From positions 6,542,468 to 6,606,467 of the forward strand of contig CM035359.1 in assembly GCA_020137815.1 (NCBI GenBank): a stretch of 64,000 nucleotides of DNA, given 5' to 3'. A model generated the notes under the pieces. That model was not told the DNA's origin, searched no databases, and worked only from the letters and a program-made list of their open reading frames with translations. Below, piece after piece: positions 13,901-33,430 of the stretch (positions are counted from its first letter, which is position 1; each line of letters begins with the position of its first letter). Source of the DNA: Hormiphora californensis (Eukaryota; Ctenophora; Tentaculata; Cydippida; Pleurobrachiidae). Made by a program: the position numbers and the translations under genes.

Positions 13901-16900
13901 TCCCGAACTCGCATGTGACTTTCTAACCCCAAATGTTAAATTTACTGTGGCATCTAAACCGATCATTGGAAAGGGGTAAGGTTGGATTTCCCGAATTCAA
14001 AGGGGGTTACAAAAATGTTATAAAAGGGGCCCAACCCCATTTTAAAACGTTTCCCAAAAATAAAATTTTCAAGGTCTTTTTTATTTTCTCTAGAAGGGTT
14101 TAATGAAACCCCATTCATTTGAAGCTCGATCGGGATTTTCCCTACCTAAAATTATTTCCCTTTCCCCGATAAAAATGGAAGTACCCTAATGGCACAGAAG
14201 TGGATCACGACAGTATGGTTGTTTACAGAGCTATTGATTCTTAACTTTGGAAAAAGCAGGGGAATTAACTTTGGGGCCAGGCCCCCTCTAAAAAACGCCC
14301 GAGGGGCTAATTTTAAATGTGTGGCTGACGGGGTTGAAAAGAGTGTTACAGTCACTAACCCCCAGGTTATTTTTGGGGAAATTTCCAACAAAAAATCTTT
14401 TATTCTTATTTTTTTTTATTCCCTAGATCTCGTTTTCCCGTTTTTCCCCAAAACTTTTTCCAAAACCCCTTTTTTTTTTTTTTTTTTTTAAGGAATGTGT
14501 TTTTGGGGGACTCCCCAAACTTTTTTTCCCCTCCGGAAAAAAAATCGTTGCCAAAAGGTGACCCCAACAAATGTGCCGTGTGAGCGGTTTTCCAGAACCG
14601 ACAGTAGGGCCCTTTTCCCCTTTAATTTTGGGGAGAAACAAGGGGGCCTCTTAAAAATTTCTTTTAAAAATTTTTAAAAACCCAAAAATAATAAGGGAAA
14701 CCAAAGGTTTATTTCTGTTTTGTGGGGAGAACACGAAATTTTGAAATCAGGGTTTTTGTTTTAAGTGTAGGGTCAGTTCAAATTTTTTTTTTTAGGTTTC
14801 CCCAATAAACATTTGAACCCCCTCTGCAAAAACCCGTGACGATACTGAAAACACGGGACTTCGTGGGGGCAGAGGGAAAAATGAAAGTTACGGGAACTAA
14901 GACCCGTTCCGAGTCGGGCCCCAATAAAAGAGGACTTTACAGGGAGTTTCTTGGGGGGAATCCCCTTAACCCCGGATCGGGGGGAAGGGGTTTAAATTTT
15001 GCTGAACACACAGGCTATATAGTGCATCACACTAGCCAGCGTGGTATTAGAAGAAGAAGAAGTAAATTTTAGGGTTGGGGGTTAAAATGTTTTGTCCCCT
15101 TTTTGCTAAAAACAGAATAAAACCAGGGCAAAGGGGGGGGGGGTTTGGGGGGGGGGGGGGGGGGGGGCTTTTTCCCCAATCTCAAATCTCAGGGCTAACC
15201 AACCATTCCCTTCCATATTTTTTCCACCCCCTTTCCCCCCAACCCCACCTAACCCCACCTCACCCCCACCTAACCCAATCTCAGCACGTGCCAGGATTTT
15301 CGGTGGTAGTGTTTGGCGGGTTTTCTTGGTGGCACATTTTCATTGTGATTATCCCCTTTTGTGGGGGTCAAGAGGCGGGGGCGCAAAATAACCACCACGC
15401 CAGAAAACGGGCTGCTTTCAGGTATGTAGAAATGATATATTGAAACTTCGGTTATTTGGTGATTGTCGGCGTAGATTGGACGTTGCTTGGTTTATCTAGG
15501 ATGGCAAACTCTGCTCAATTCTTGTAATTTTATTTCCTTCTTTTTATCTCCTTTCCTCAGCTTCTTGTAGATATTTGCATTCGATGTTTACGGTTTTTTT
15601 CACAAATTCTATAATATTAGTTAATACAACATTTTCTGTATCCTAATAAACTCCCCCCTTTTAGAATTACAAATTATCCCTCCCTTTAAATTTCGGTTTC
15701 TTATGACCTTTTTTTTCCCCCCCCCCCCCCCTTCTCTCTTCTCCCCCCCCCCTTTTTTTTTTCCAAAAAAAAAAAAACTCTCTCTCCTTTCCCCCTCCCC
15801 TCTCTCCTCTCTCTCCCCCCTTTCCCCCTTTTCCCCCCCCATTTTCTAACTAACTTTGACCCCTCTGACCTCCCCAGGAACACGGCCTTCGTGAATTCTC
15901 CAACACCAGCCCCCAGGGTTTTGATTATTACATGAAGATATGGGAGAGGGGGAGAAAAAGGGGGGGAGAGGGGGAACGAGAGGGGGGGGGGGGGGGGTGG
16001 GATTAATTAAAAGGGATAGGGGGAGGACCCCCCCCCCCCCCGGGGGGGTTTCTCTTCCTCGGGCCCCTCTCTCTCTTCCCCTTTTTTCCCCTCCTCGCCT
16101 CTTTAGGTGCTTGTCCCCAAAAGTTGTTCACTTGTTCAAATTACAACTGACAAAAATCCATCTCTCTTTAACAACACAATTGTCACGTTATGCTAAGGGG
16201 AAGGTTTGGGGCACCCCAAAACCTTTAAAAGGGGAAAAGGTTTAAAGAGTTGGCCCCAAAAAACCCGGATTTTCCACCCCCTGGTAAACCCGGGAAATTA
16301 CCACTCCCGCACTTGACCAGTCACTTTTGCCCATTTTGCCCCCAAACCCCCCCCCCCTCTCCCCGGGGGGGTTATCCCCCTTTTTCCCCCCCAAAAACCC
16401 CCCCCCCCCCCCAAAACTCACCCTACAAGAAAAGTCACCGTTCCCCAAAAGACCGGGGGCCTATTTTGGGGAGGTATGCACCAAAAACCACTATTCAAAT
16501 CCGATAAAAAGGGGGGGAGTGGGGGACCAGAGGATTTGGGGGTTTTTTTCCCAGATCCAACGCGTTGCAACGAGAATCAATTTAGAGGTTCAAACCTACC
16601 GGCTACCTGCAATCGAGTGTTTTTCAGCTTTACATGATACTGGATTATTGAAGAATGGTTGCTGTTCTCTGGCTAATTTTGTCTAGCTGATTGATAATAA
16701 CAATTCCCAAAGTGATTTATAAAAATTTGCCCCAGTAAATTTCGTGACATTCATTAACCTTGTTTTTTCCTTGGGCGGAAAAACAAGAAAAAAAAGGGGT
16801 GCGTTGGGGTTTTGGGAAACCAAAGCTCCGTTTAAATACAATATGGGTTCGGAAATGTTTTGTGAATATTTTCAACCCAGTTCTCACACACATACATTTT

Positions 16901-19492
16901 TCAGAAAATATCGGTCCCAAAAAAAATTTTTGACCAATGGGAACAGGCCGCTAAAACCAGTGATTGGCGGATTTAAATGGGAAAATCGTGATTTTTACCT
17001 CCAGTTTTCTCTGAAATATTTTCTATCCCCCGTCCTACCCCAGCATCTTTTGGCCTACACCCTCCGGGGGTTTTTGAGTTCTCCAAAACCATCCCTTTCT
17101 CCTACCCAATTCCCCAAAGCTAGAACCAGTTAGTAACATTCCCTCCCCCCGTTCACATGAAACCCAAAAACACTACTCATGATGACACACCCAAAACAGT
17201 CCCAAAAGAGTCCCCCATTGTGGACTTGAGGGCCACCACCTAATTTTTCGGCACCGCCGTGCCTGGCGGAGAGGTAGGTTTATTTGGGGTGTTGTCAGTT
17301 TTGGAACAATATAATTGTTATTTATTTTGAATAAATGGAATTAGGAAGTTGGTCAAGTAGTTTCTAAACTTGTCTAGCTTCCACAACCCGCTAAATTGTA
17401 TCGCTCAGTAAAGGGCTAAGTAGACAATTCAAGCTACACTTCTCTCTCAGGACCCTGTTTATGCTAAGGTAAAAAACCCGGGGGGGCGTCTCTCCTGGGC
17501 CCGTCATGTTGAAGGGACAACCCCCCCCCCCCTTCCCCCCATTTACGGGACCATGCAGGTGCGTGTAGTTGGGGGAGAGAGGGCGGAGAGAGAGAGGGGG
17601 AAAAAAAGAAGGGGGGGAGAAGAAAAGGGGGAAGAGAGAGGGAAAAAGGGTGGCCAGGGGGAGAGTGGGGGGAAAAGGGGGGGTTTGTGGTGTTTGGACA
17701 AAGCCTCAAGAACCGTGTTAACTTAGCAGCGAAAACCAACCCCACAACGGAGTCTATTTAAACTCAAACAGGTTCGGTCCCCGGGGGGCCATTTTTCCCC
17801 CCCAAAAAACCCCCGGGAAAGGAAAAAAAAGGGCCCCCCCCCCCCCCAAAGAGCTCCCTCGCCGCCCCCCCCCCCCTCCCTCTCTCCCCCTTTTTCCCCC
17901 CTCTCTCTCCTCTCTCTCCCCCTTCTCTTCTCCCTTCCCCTTTTCTTTTTCTTCTCCTTCTCTCTCTCTTCTCTTTTCTCCTCTCTCTTTCTCTCTTCTT
18001 ATCTCCCCAATTTTTCTACGGCTCTTCTATCTCTCTCCACACCAGAATTCCAATAACGTGATATTGAAAGGACATGGCTCCCCCAATTTCACAACTTGAC
18101 AGTACACGTGCCATCACACTCTGCACGTATTAGGCAATTGCAGTATTAATATTAGGGCGATGTACACGTGGTTCTAAGCTGGGATTTTTTGAAACTGTCG
18201 CACCCCTTTTCACGCGCGGCGTCGTATTTGCGCCTGACAGCCCCCACTTGCTCTCACTTTTCGGCAAAAAACGCATATCATCGGAAAGAGCATAATTTTG
18301 TGAGTCCGTAAAACTTTGGTTTGACGAAATTGGTCAAGAAACAAAGGCGTGAGAGCGAAAACAAGTTTCCGACGTGCAAATAAAAACTCGCGCACCACCC
18401 AGGGGGGCGACAGTTTCAAAAAATCCGACTTTAAGCTAGGATTTTCATTTTAATATTTCGGGGCGTGGATGGGAAATTCATACAATCTTCAAGGTGAGAC
18501 TGGGTGCTAAAACTTTTCCGACTTTGGTTCCATCTTCTCGTGAGAGGAACTCCTATAAATACCTTTTTCAAGAAATTTCTTGAGTGAAATGAACTGCAAT
18601 ATGATGAATTGCACAGTAGCTACTATTATTGTAGAAATGTGTTTCCAATGTGCTAATGTATTGTTTATGTTTACAAACATTTACACAAGATAACACATCC
18701 TACTCAGTTCACCATCATACATGCTCAAAGTTCTTTCTTTCCATCTCATTCATCACTCTATCTTTCTATCTTTTCTCTGTAACTCTACCTAAGCGATTTC
18801 AGTTACATGCTCAGTATAGTAAACTGTCAGTTGAGTAAAAAGAGCGCACCGATTTGCTTCCTCGCGTTCAAGACATACTCACTATCATCTTTCTCACGTT
18901 TCTCAACTTTCTACGGAAATGAATAATCATAAAAAGGATTGAAAAAGGGCTGGCTAATAATCAATATTATTAACTTCAAGCATAGAACCCAAACAGTATA
19001 GAAATGGGGGGATGGGGGGTGAGGAGATGTGTCATCTTACCACACTACCATGACGATATTATCTCAATTGGCTATTTTCCTGATCCCTTTCAGAACCCTG
19101 GCGGTGAGGAGGATCCAGTATACAGCACAGTTGATCCTCGATTAAAACCCGCGGTAAGTGTCCCCTGAATATTACCAGTGTTTCCCCACCTTTGGCAATT
19201 GTCCCTTACCATAAATAAATAATAGGGTAGAGACATGATAGGCGGGAGACCCACTGAAGTTGGGCGTGCTCGTTCAAATCTCAACCTCGCGACACACACG
19301 AATTTTATCATGAAAACGGATTATGCTTTGCACCCAAAAGTCAAAAGCAAGGGGTGATCTAGACCCCTAGCCCAACTTATCTCCCGCCCGTAACTATATA
19401 ACATTTTCAAACAGAGAACGGTAACACCAGATCCCGATGACGACATACCTCCAGAGATCCCAATTTATGGGTCCATGGCACAACACATGCAG
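7934..19492 (+). CDS. Immunoglobulin-superfamily receptor with cytoplasmic tyrosine microexons
   Basis: Likely a type I surface receptor. Exon 7934-8000 encodes a signal peptide beginning MSFTFRIIIRLLVCLLI and ends in phase 1, as is usual for Ig genes. Ig-fold pieces follow: 8843-8920 with ADTGTYTCKAVKNADG; 9640-9732 with SGAYQCAITNNGD, ending at a good donor; 9821-9910 with GDAATLTC after an acceptor; 10629-10753 with SKGSTLKITCIVEG; about 13447-13485 with GKDLTITCKAEGG; and 14305-14370 with ANFKCVADGVEKSVTV. A hydrophobic stretch at about 15292-15365 followed by a basic ARKRAAFR is the probable membrane segment (donor after 15421). Three phase-0 tail exons are 17451-17468 (DPVYAK), 19094-19153 (with DPVYSTVD) and 19415-19492 (with IPIYGSM). 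Most of 8.1-17.9 kb is poor sequence, so the exon set is incomplete and domain number is a minimum. The 3' end is uncertain: unspliced read-through past 19492 stops three codons later. Confidence 0.62.
8100..17900. other. Poor-quality sequence block 1
   Basis: Dense runs of four or more identical bases, often paired as G-runs next to T-runs or A-runs next to C-runs, and frames that break every few tens of bases while Ig motifs remain readable. Short clean windows (8843-8920, 9640-9910, 10620-10753) are interspersed. G/C homopolymer blocks at 15140-15167, 15717-15750, 15980-16040, 16345-16420 and 17520-17535 are probably artefacts. Confidence 0.75.
17820..18015. repeat. C-rich and CT-rich low-complexity tract
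   Basis: Irregular CCC/CTC/TCT sequence at the end of the poor block. It may be a CT microsatellite with bad base calls. Confidence 0.7.
18176..18434. mobile_element. MITE with terminal inverted repeats, copy 3 (longer)
   Basis: Left end with GGATTTTTTGAAACTGTCGC and right end with GCGACAGTTTCAAAAAATCC are exact inverted repeats, and the right end closes with CCGACTTTAA. The interior is about 200 bp and differs from copies 1 and 2, so they share only their ends. Confidence 0.78.
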
Positions 19493-21213
19493 GTAATCAT
19501 CTAAAAAACTCACACACATACCCCTAACGAGCCACGCCGGGACTTTGAAACCCGAAACCCAAAAGTTTGTTTTCCACTCCGAACTTTACGTAACGCGCGG
19601 AGTAGAGCGTGTGAGGGAAGTTCTCTCGCAACACTCCGTGGAAGGTGCGCGCGCACGTTGGAGTGGGAGGATTGAGTCGATTGATTCACCGCCCTCACCG
19701 GTCACCCACTGCAATTCAGGGGCCAGAATGGAATGTGGGATAGGGTATACGAATAGTCCATTTGCTCATCAACCACGAAACGAGCAGACATATACACCAA
19801 ACCCAACGACCTGGAATCAGTTTTTAAAACTAAACTAACAAATAAACCCAATGTCCCGCGGCCGGTCCGTAATTGAGCCGTATTACAACTCCATACAGTG
19901 CTGACTATGAGTCAAATACCTGTAATGAAAATCCAGTAAGACGCGCCCCAGGTAAAGTGCCGCCAAAAACGTGGTGTCACTCGAAAAGCCGTCGCGACCT
20001 GACCCGAAATACTGGAACTTTGGAAAAGGAATCAAATTATTACAAAGGAAACCTGAATTAGTGCAGATCATCGTCACTCGTTTGTGGAACGCTATTTAGC
20101 GCCGATTGGTAAGTTGGGTACTCTGACGTATCTTGTTATTTCATACGATTTTCCACAAACATCCAAGTTGATATTTTACACGGTAGATTTCAACACTTTC
20201 CTGCATCCATATCCATGCCAAATTTCAATTACAGTTCCACACATAATCTACGCAACAGTGAATTTATTCCAAAAGCTGCCATCGACACATCCACGATGTC
20301 GAAAGAGACTAGTAAAAGAATCAAATTGTTATAGAGACACACTATGTATAGCATTTTTAATTTCGCGAATTATTAGACCTAGTCAGAGTACTCGAGTATT
20401 TAGGTCACGAGACTAAAACATCAGGACCAGTATTTCTGATTCGTCGGTTCTATTTTTCAATCTTTATCATGTCATTGACCAAATGGCAAATTATATTACA
20501 CTTTTCACACCCTACTAATTAGGGCTGGTTTAACAGTGTAAACAGTTCATTCACACTGACAATACATGCACAGATTTCCTATTGATTTGTTTGATATATG
20601 ATTGAATGTAAATAGATTTAATTTCAGTTTTTATAGGTAGCATTTTTGTTTACATTTTCCCACATCTTTAAAAAGGGCCAGTTTTGGCAGAATATGCAAT
20701 TGGAATGGTTATAATTTATATACAAGTGTAATAAATTTAAAATGCTAAAACTCGTCGGTATTTCTATATATGGTAGAATAATGTCAGTGGTTCATATTAC
20801 GATGGAACTTTAACTCAGGACTATGTATTTAAATATCAAAACTGTGGGAAAATAAGTTCCGATTAGCTGCTAAGGTTTTCGCCCGGTCTTATATATCATG
20901 TATTTAACTCCAGCTAGATTATCTGTCCGTCTATGTTAGTTTCTACAACTTTTTTAATAACTATTGGTCAACAGGGGATCAACATTAACAATATAGCAAC
21001 CCAAATATAGAGCACTACTAGGAGAAAAAAAACCGTGGTGTGATCAGCACACATCGTAGTTAGCTACCACACAACAAAGTTCCTAGTAAATAGCCTCCTA
21101 TCATGATAATATCAGCAGCTCAGTCTCTCAATCACTCTGACCATCTCTCTCTCTCTCTCTCTCTCTCCAGATCTATCAACATTAGAACAATATTAGAACT
21201 AATCCGCTCTGCT
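19493..21213. other. Intergenic, no gene recognised
   Basis: Between the receptor's last recognised exon and the kleisin stop codon. A frame at 19873-20061 contains Tyr residues and ends at a stop, but it does not splice in phase to the preceding receptor exon. A CT microsatellite lies at 21143-21168. Confidence 0.5.
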
Positions 21214-28329
<7,116 letters not shown>

Positions 28330-28437
28330 CCTGAAAAGAAAAAAATCGTCAGTTGAAAAAATTGGGAGGCTCGATTGCCTCCGCGGGTGAGAGATTAGCA
28401 GGTGGTGGATGGTTTAACTTCAACAACGGACAAATCA

Positions 28438-28475
28438 CAAACTTTTCAACACTACTTTAAACAAATTAATTTGAG
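28438..28475 (+). promoter_or_regulatory. 38-bp leader shared with the ORF1 element at 5886
   Basis: Identical to 5793-5830. Marks the likely 5' part of the CCCH-type LINE, about 110 bp beyond the kleisin start codon on the other strand. Confidence 0.55.
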
Positions 28476-28646
28476 GTGATGGCATTTAGCAAATAAAGTT
28501 ACGGGGGAGGTGACGAACCCGTAACACAAGCGAACCTATCTGACGAGAGACCCGATATCGATAGTCTCTGATAAGTCGACATCGATAGTCGTGAAGAAAC
28601 ACCCAGAGTGATAACCGACATCGATAGTCGTGTGGTGAATCCGATA

Positions 28647-30173
28647 ATGATGTCATCGCAAATTCCGAAGAGTTCGAAAAACCTTCAAGAATACAAGAGG
28701 AATGAGAAGCTAACAAGTGTCTTCGTCATATCTAAACTGGTAACAAACGCGGCTGCGACGCACCCTCTTGCTAAAAAAGCATTTGAAGCCTACGAACTTG
28801 GCGCCACCGCGGTAACCAACATCACCAACTTCAAAAAACTTGATGTGTCTGAGATTGAGAGCGCCGCTGAGTACCTTGGGTTCAAAGTAAGAAATACAAC
28901 CCCTGACAACAAAAGGCTGTATAAAAACCGAACCACTCTCGCTCACCGCGTTATCCTGAAAATTGAGAGCTTATTTCCTGCGTTCTGTCGGGAATGCGAC
29001 TCGACCTACCAACCGCAACTAAATGACTCTCCCCCTCTCATCTGCTGGACCTGCTACAAACCCTCCCATAACTGCTCCAAACTCATAGAAAGTGCAGCAG
29101 CTATCGAGACTGTGAAGGATATTTCGGGATTCAAATGGATGTGTTTTGCGTGTACCGACAAGACCAGCCTGTCCCTGAAAAAAATGATAACTTTGGCCAA
29201 TGTTGATACAGGAGAGAAGGCTTCAAACCCTCCCAAAGGTGCGACCCAAGACACGACCCAGGACACGGAGCACCAGAAGGAAGCTAAAAACACCCTCGAC
29301 GAGGAAATGAAAGATGATGGGGAATGGGAGATAGACATATCGTCCAGCACTCTATATCACTCTCAGATCGAAGGAGACGGTGAAGAGGTTGAGAAAGACG
29401 AAGAGGTTGAGAAAGACGATGAACCAAAGAGGAAGGAAATCCAGGGAAAGTGCAAGTACTACAAAAAAGGGAAATGCCGGCACGGAGAAAAAGGTGACAT
29501 AATTGTTGAAGGAAAAACCTGCCCTTATCTTCATGATGGAAAACCCACCGCTGAACCGACTGATCAGGAAAATTGTAAATTCTTCGTCCAGTTCGGAAGA
29601 TGCAGACATGGCACTAACGGAAAGAGGAGAATTAGAGGTAAGATCTGTCTCTACAAACACCCGAAAATCTGCAACAAGTTTAGAAGGGGTGGGTATGGAA
29701 AAAATGGTTGCAATGCAGGCTCAAAATGCGAGAACCTTCACCCGAAATTATGCAGAGGATCTACCTCGCCTGATAAAACATGCCCAAACCCTACTGGTTG
29801 CAAATTCTTCCACATCTCTGGGACCCGCTTCACTCCAAAAGTGCCACCGGGAGAAAATAAGCGAGAGGAAATTCAACATAACGCAACCAAAACTGGTTAT
29901 ACTGCTGGCAAAGCCCCGACATACGCAGATACTACTTCCTCTGCAGCGCAGGAAAACCAGGACTCGCAGCAGGATTTTTACAAAACCCTGGTCAAGGAAA
30001 TGAGACAAGGTTTCCTGGACCAGGCCCAGAGTATCCAACTTCTCGCCAGATCCCTGTCAATGGTAGGACTTCAAGGCTCACCTGGACCCGGGATAAACAT
30101 GGACCCACTAAAGCTACCACTGGGAATGGGCATGACACAAGGGTTACTCCACCCTTCTCAAAGATCTTTCTAA
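28647..30173 (+). CDS. LINE ORF1 with PHD-like finger and CCCH zinc fingers (508 aa)
   Basis: First ORF of a non-LTR retrotransposon; such proteins bind the element RNA. From the first ATG the frame runs 508 codons; a GTG 39 bases upstream is also in frame. A Cys-rich module at about residues 112-170 has the spacing of a PHD/treble-clef finger (FCRECDSTYQ, LICWTCYKPSHNC, WMCFACTD). After an acidic linker come CCCH-type fingers at about 265-395, with KCKYYKKGKCRHGEKG, NCKFFVQFGRCRHG, ICNKFRRGGYGKNGC and GCKFFHISG. The C-terminal 100 residues are Gln/Gly/Pro-rich. The reverse transcriptase of such elements is encoded downstream, and endonuclease motifs do follow in another frame from about 30160. 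Short repeats containing ACATCGATAGTCGTG lie at 28552-28633 before the start. The 38-bp leader at 28438-28475 matches one before the ORF1 at 5886. Confidence 0.85.
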   Translation: MMSSQIPKSSKNLQEYKRNEKLTSVFVISKLVTNAAATHPLAKKAFEAYELGATAVTNITNFKKLDVSEIESAAEYLGFKVRNTTPDNKRLYKNRTTLAHRVILKIESLFPAFCRECDSTYQPQLNDSPPLICWTCYKPSHNCSKLIESAAAIETVKDISGFKWMCFACTDKTSLSLKKMITLANVDTGEKASNPPKGATQDTTQDTEHQKEAKNTLDEEMKDDGEWEIDISSSTLYHSQIEGDGEEVEKDEEVEKDDEPKRKEIQGKCKYYKKGKCRHGEKGDIIVEGKTCPYLHDGKPTAEPTDQENCKFFVQFGRCRHGTNGKRRIRGKICLYKHPKICNKFRRGGYGKNGCNAGSKCENLHPKLCRGSTSPDKTCPNPTGCKFFHISGTRFTPKVPPGENKREEIQHNATKTGYTAGKAPTYADTTSSAAQENQDSQQDFYKTLVKEMRQGFLDQAQSIQLLARSLSMVGLQGSPGPGINMDPLKLPLGMGMTQGLLHPSQRSF

Positions 30174-32600
30174 TCAATTGTAGATCAATTTCCCCAGCTG
30201 CAGGCGGTGAAACAAAATGGAAGCTACCTTACATCCGTGAGATGTTTATGTCCCCTTCCCCAGGGGAACCACCCACCGTCGCAGTTGGAATAACAGAAAC
30301 TTGGCTGAAATCGTAATTCCAAAGCTCAAAATTCTGTCCTGGGGTTTTAACTTTGTCAGATCAATAGGAAAATAAAGTGGGTGGAGGTTGCTTCTTTATT
30401 TAAAAAAGTTGACATTCAAAAGTCATCATGGATGACAAACCAAAAGAGTGTACGTGGCATAGCGGAAAGAAAATCTATTATGGCCCGCCTTTTCCGACCC
30501 CCCATGCAGCACCCACTCCTTTTCTGATGCGTGAATCATTCAAAAGGGAAATTGACTATCACTGAAGGAAAAAGCAAGTACCCCCGGGTCACTTTATGGG
30601 TGATTTTTAACCTCCCTAACTGGACTGGGAAAAGAGCGATTTCTGAATCAACTGGGAAAAGGGTTTAAGGACCTTACCCCCAAAAAATTGGACCTGATAA
30701 ACGAAAATTTTTTTTTCCCGATGACGATAATCAACCAGGGGAGAAAAATTCTTGATATTTTGTTAAAACCCAAAACTCCGGGTATTTCACTCGAGTGATA
30801 ACCTCCGAAACCAAATATGGACCACAAAATTGTAGAATGTGAATTTTCTACACCGTACAACCAAAAATGCAAGTGAAGAAGAAACAGACCCTTTTTTTTG
30901 ACGATACGGATTCCCCCGATCTGTTACTTTTCCCAATGAAAACCAGGGTTTTTGATATTGACGGGACAAACCGAAAAGAGTTTATTGAAGCAGGAGAACA
31001 ACTGGGAAAAAATTTAAAATGGTGTATTCAGGTATACTGGGAAATTTCAAGGAAAACCCACTCTAAGAAAAAATTTTGTAAGGCGACCGAGACAAAGATC
31101 ACGGAGAAGTTCAGAAGAAGAGCAAGAAAAATTAGAAAACGCCTACAGAATGATGACGAGGAGATGAGCTTTAGACAGAGGGTTTTTACGGTTAGGAGCT
31201 TGTCAATTGAGGAAAAAATGAAAAAAAACATGATAGAAAAATCAAGCCAACGGGGAAGCTAAAGCAGTGGGTGCTATCAAGGAAATCCTCGCACTTCTTT
31301 TCTTTCGCTAAAAAGCTATCAAAAACAAAACACCATAGCACCTCTCGGGAAAAAAAGGTTTAACACAACGCGGAGTGGTGAAAAAGGGACAAATACTACA
31401 AAAAACTTCACGAGTTTTTTTGAACCCGAAAATGCGAAATGGAACCAGCCAGGCATAATAAACCCTGATACGAGCTCTACCTTGAGGACTTTTATTCACA
31501 CCCGAAAGTGAAAAAAGCACTTGGCGAAATAAACCCGTATGGGCTGCTCCTGATGGGGACAACCGCTAGGATTTTACACGGTGAGACCAGTTTTTCCATC
31601 CCCCTTTGGCTACATGGAGGCGGTCCCCTTGATGGAGGAACTATCCCTGCAACCAAAAAAAATCAAATATAGTACCCCTTTTAAAAAAAGGGGCGGACGA
31701 ATCCGCAAACACCGCCCCCTTTTCTCTCACATCAAAAAAATCAAAAACCCTTTGAAAGAGTGATGAGAAACCAGTAGTGCAATTTTGGAAACACAAGTCT
31801 TCCTGAAACTCAAAATGGGCCGGAAGAAGAAATTGCTTAAAACCCAAAATGATTGAACAGTTGCGCCATCATTGAGGAACTCCAAAAAGGTAACGGGTAG
31901 AAATTTTCCTATCCTTGATTATTCCAAGGGTTTTTTTCGGGTGATAAAACTTTCTTCTGCAAAATTTAGGCTTTTCGGAGCGGAAAAGTAAAAAACGGAA
32001 AAAATTTTTTTTTTCACCCGTTTAAACTTAGGGGAGAAAAAACCCTGGGAAAAAGTGCGAGGGTCCCCCAAAGGAAAAATCTTTCCCGATTTTCATTTTG
32101 TGGGGATTAAAGTCTCAAAATTTTCACCCAAAATTGGGATTAAAAAACGAAAAAATCGTCAGAAAAATCTCACCAAAATTGGGGAAAATCTTCGGGTGGG
32201 GCTGGCAAAAATCAATAACCTCAAAAAAATTGAGGTTTTTACCATTATGGGTTTTAAAACCCCCTCCTAAACCCCCGTTTTCCCTTTGTTAGGATTTAGA
32301 CCCATAAACCGGGGTCTGAATTTAAACCCCCCTTTTCGGTCTGGGCATTTTCCCTTTTATTGGGGAACAAGGGAAAAAGGGGGGGAAACAAAAAAAAAAA
32401 AGTGGAGGGCATGCTGCACAAAAAAAAAAAAATTATTTTATAAAAGCCATACGGGTAAACTAATTTTGACCTGGGGTCACAAAAAATTAAATCCAAAATT
32501 GAAATTTCCCAAAAGAAAGGTTCCTAAAAACCCCAGGCTAAAAGGGGTTTACCCACTGGGAGGGTGGAAAACCCGGGGAAAATTTTAGGGTTTAGGTCGG
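30155..32600 (+). pseudogene. LINE ORF2 remnant: AP-type endonuclease, then degraded sequence
   Basis: The end of the CCCH ORF1 overlaps a second frame that reads FLINCRSI and, at about 30263-30315, VAVGITETWLK, which is the start and the Glu-containing motif of the LINE AP endonuclease. Beyond about 30380 the frame breaks repeatedly, but motifs persist: a GPPF..PHAAPTPF block near 30480-30525 (YRPP-type), and DHKIVECEFSTPYN near 30820-30860, the terminal His motif of the domain. A Lys/Arg-rich linker at 30867-31262 fits the region between endonuclease and reverse transcriptase. No reverse-transcriptase catalytic motif could be read in 31.3-33.2 kb. Inflated homopolymers make it impossible to tell real decay from bad base calls. 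Order and strand agree with one element beginning near 28438. Confidence 0.68.
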
Positions 32601-33240
32601 AAGGTATTTTAAATCCCTTAAAAATTGAAAGGAAGATGGGGGGGAAATAAAATCAAAACCATTCTAAATCAAATTTTTCAAATTTGGGAATTTCCCACCC
32701 AGATGAAGCCCGAATGAACTTTAAAAAAAAATAAATTTTCGCTGGACGGGCAACAAGGGTTGAACACTTGGCCCCAAAGAGGGAAATTTAGCAAAAAAAG
32801 GAGAGAATTTTCAAGGTTCTTTTGGGATGGATAAGCCCCCTTTTTTTTCCTGATAGACCCCTCTCCCGCCTCAAAAAAAAATTTGGTTTCCCGTTTTTTG
32901 TTGGGGGGATGTTCAAAACGAACCTTAATGTTGATTATGAAGTTTTTCAAATTTTTCAAAGTACAAACGAAGAGCAACCCTTTTCCCAAAAAAAAGAAAT
33001 TGAAAAAATCGGGGTTTTTTTTTTTAAAAACTGCGGGCCCCAAAAAAACCGTTTTTATTTACGGGTTAAAACCCCCGGGTTTGAATTTCAAAAAAATTAA
33101 ATTCTTTTTTTTTGAGTAAAAACCACCAAATTTTTCGTTTTTTTACCATTATTGTTCAGTGTTTTTGTATTATATTCCCTTTTTTGGCCGCAAAAAAATT
33201 TGGGTTTGGTGAGTTGAAAAAGGGTTTTTTTGGGGTTTTC
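30380..33240. other. Poor-quality sequence block 2
   Basis: Same inflated homopolymers and broken frames as block 1. It begins abruptly inside the LINE endonuclease and ends at the repeat at 33241. Confidence 0.7.
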
Positions 33241-33430
33241 AAAGTGGGGTTAGGGTTAGGGCTGGGGTTTGGGTTGGGGTTAGGCCTTGACATTTCCTAA
33301 TCCTACCAGATAAGCTTTGAATTAGCCAAAACGGTTGAGTGGTTAAGCGGTTAGAGCCATTTAGTAAACAAACTTTTTTGGCAGCGCGCACCTGTAAACA
33401 GGCCACCAAACACCCAGATCGTAACGGCGA
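33241..33430. repeat. Dispersed repeat with telomere-like units, inverted copy
   Basis: TTAGGG/GGGTT units at 33247-33287 followed by the inverse complement of 5090-5230, including GGCAGCGCGCACCTGTAAAC. Confidence 0.75.

Noticed and set aside
19202-19290. tRNA gene suggested by a GTTCAAATC box
   Set aside because: No cloverleaf could be formed around it; no acceptor stem or anticodon arm.
19873-20061. Terminal coding exon of the Ig receptor with extra Tyr motifs
   Set aside because: The acceptor at about 19896 does not match the phase of the preceding exon; joining gives an immediate stop. Left unassigned.
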